Source of the DNA: Mycolicibacterium goodii
GTDB lineage: Bacteria; Actinomycetota; Actinomycetes; Mycobacteriales; Mycobacteriaceae
DNA length: 64,000 nt
NCBI RefSeq assembly: GCF_001187505.1
Contig: NZ_CP012150.1
Span: 4,774,001 to 4,838,000, forward strand
Direction of reading: 5' to 3'
Below are positions 63,082 through 64,000 of the stretch, in pieces. The notes under the pieces were generated by a model that had not been told where the DNA came from, did not search any database, and worked only from the letters and a program-made list of their open reading frames with translations. Position 1 is the stretch's first letter. Every line of letters starts with the position of its first letter. The position numbers were made by a program, and so were the translations under genes.

Positions 63082-64000
63082 TCAGTCGGTGGCCACGCAC
63101 ACTGCGCAGGAGTCACTGATCATGGCGCGGTGGGCGAGTTCCTCGATCCAGTCCGTGGTCGTCTGGGCCACGTCGGCGAAGACCTTGCCGAGGGTCGCGA
63201 TGTAGCGATGCACCGATTTGCGGGCCACGGCGTTGTCCGGATACGAGATGGTGATGGTGGTCTTCGTGGCGTGCCGGTTGACCCAGACATTGATCTCGCC
63301 CATGTTCAGGTTGTCGCCGAAGGTACCGAAGTTGGTGTCCTCCCACAGCGTCGAGACGGGGATCTTGCGGAAATCGATGTAGGACAACATCATCGCGGGA
63401 CGGGACGGCTCTGGGATGGCGATACCAGCGGTATCCGCCAGTTCGCGCACCCGGTCGATCGGCATCGCGGCGAGGTGCTTCGACGCGTCGAACGACCGCT
63501 GTGCGGCGCGTGCCGCATCGGGAAAGGACCCTCCGCGGGTGGGTACGGTGACCGGGAACAGGCTGGCGAACCAGCCGACCGTCATCGCGTCGACACTCGG
63601 CGTCCGCGTGTCCAACGGTGTCAGCCCGTGGTAGAGCTCGGTGCCGGTCAACTCGCGTTCGGCGAGTGCGGCGCAGGCGATCACCCCGCCGACAAAGCGC
63701 ACGCCCGCCGAGAAGCAGGCGGCTTCGAACGCCTCGGTGGCGTCGCCGTCGAGGAGGTCGACGGTGACGAAGGCGCCCCTGGTGTCGGCAGAGGTGTCAC
63801 CGATCGGGAGCGCAAACCCTGGCCAGTCACGGCCTGCGTCTTGCGCGAAATCGATCCACTGCCGCACGGCGGGGGTGGACGGCGTCGTCTGGGCGATCAT
63901 GTCGTGCTGCCGGACGGCGAAATCGCGGTAGCTGCTGACCGGTGCCAGCATGTCCTGGGTTTCCTGAGTCCCACTGGTGGTCAGGTGGTGGTACAGCAGG
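63082..64000 (-). CDS. PapA-family polyketide-associated acyltransferase, partial (5' end outside window)
   Basis: The last 305 residues of a PapA-type acyltransferase; the frame stays open to the window edge, so the N-terminal part with HxxxDG is missing. Recognisable blocks are SSYRDFAVRQHDMIAQ, VRQWIDFAQDAGRDWPGF, GGVIACAALAERELTG, GWFASLFPVTVPTRGGSF and MMLSYIDFRKIPVSTLWED. PapA1/PapA3 proteins attach long acyl chains to trehalose or similar sugars. It heads the operon reading toward the four paralogues and MmpL. The C-terminus has an odd Cys pair (DSCAVCVATD). Confidence 0.85.
   Translation of the reverse strand, partial: LLYHHLTTSGTQETQDMLAPVSSYRDFAVRQHDMIAQTTPSTPAVRQWIDFAQDAGRDWPGFALPIGDTSADTRGAFVTVDLLDGDATEAFEAACFSAGVRFVGGVIACAALAERELTGTELYHGLTPLDTRTPSVDAMTVGWFASLFPVTVPTRGGSFPDAARAAQRSFDASKHLAAMPIDRVRELADTAGIAIPEPSRPAMMLSYIDFRKIPVSTLWEDTNFGTFGDNLNMGEINVWVNRHATKTTITISYPDNAVARKSVHRYIATLGKVFADVAQTTTDWIEELAHRAMISDSCAVCVATD

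Overview
The window is high-GC actinobacterial DNA from a mycobacterium, most likely a fast-growing Mycolicibacterium close to M. smegmatis. The evidence is the family content: a large MmpL transporter, PapA-type and HxxxD acyltransferases, a FadD32-like acyl-AMP ligase, a RipD-like inactive NlpC/P60 protein, a furA-katG pair and many small Ala/Pro-rich exported proteins. GTG starts are common and several genes appear to be leaderless. I saw no tRNA, rRNA, CRISPR array, insertion sequence or phage gene.

Layout. 0-5 kb: a nucleotide pyrophosphatase-like hydrolase, an exported protein, a membrane acyltransferase next to a membrane-anchored SGNH hydrolase, and a GlxA-type regulator. 5.4-8.7 kb: a four-gene operon (HD hydrolase, clade-3 catalase, ECF sigma factor, cupin), with the last three joined by ATGA overlaps. 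8.7-16.2 kb: a MOSC protein, a lysine-free MenC-like protein, an antibiotic-kinase-like protein, tpx, a frameshifted tenA, ripD, an M48 protease and a membrane protein. 16.2-19.8 kb: an operon for the URC route of uracil breakdown (GTP-cyclohydrolase-II-like URC1, DUF1688 URC4, uracil phosphoribosyltransferase), ending in a damaged CPBP protease gene. 19.8-23.5 kb: regulator-enzyme pairs (TetR/epimerase, ArsR/SRPBCC/DUF899) with readable operators. 23.5-28.2 kb: acyl-AMP ligase, alcohol dehydrogenase, secreted esterase, nitroreductase. 28.4-31.2 kb: furA-katG. 31.4-46.5 kb: metabolic and envelope genes, including a ThrE exporter, a type II NADH dehydrogenase, a lipoprotein resembling cyclohexadienyl dehydratase, serine deaminase, a three-LysM esterase without a signal peptide, and a second acyltransferase-3.

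46.8-54.2 kb is an accessory-looking stretch: a CitA/DcuS-type two-component system without a transporter, two alpha/beta hydrolases sharing an upstream CACAAGCGA motif, a decayed SDR fragment, and a DUF417 membrane protein opposite a CGNR zinc-finger regulator with a repeated CTAATGG/CCATTAG element. 54.2-64 kb is a cell-envelope lipid locus: PapA (cut by the window edge), four tandem HxxxD acyltransferase paralogues, and MmpL, all on the minus strand. It looks like the acylation and export end of a polyacylated glycolipid pathway, with any polyketide synthase outside the window.

Themes. Peroxide defence is prominent (catalase, KatG, Tpx, possible RclC-like DUF417). At least three genes show decay or frameshift (tenA, CPBP, SDR remnant), and one apparently intact gene (MenC-like) has lost its catalytic residues. 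The best candidates for undescribed biology are the catalase-sigma-cupin operon, the lysine-free MenC paralogue, the tandem acyltransferase array, the leader-less LysM esterase, and the CGNR/DUF417 switch.
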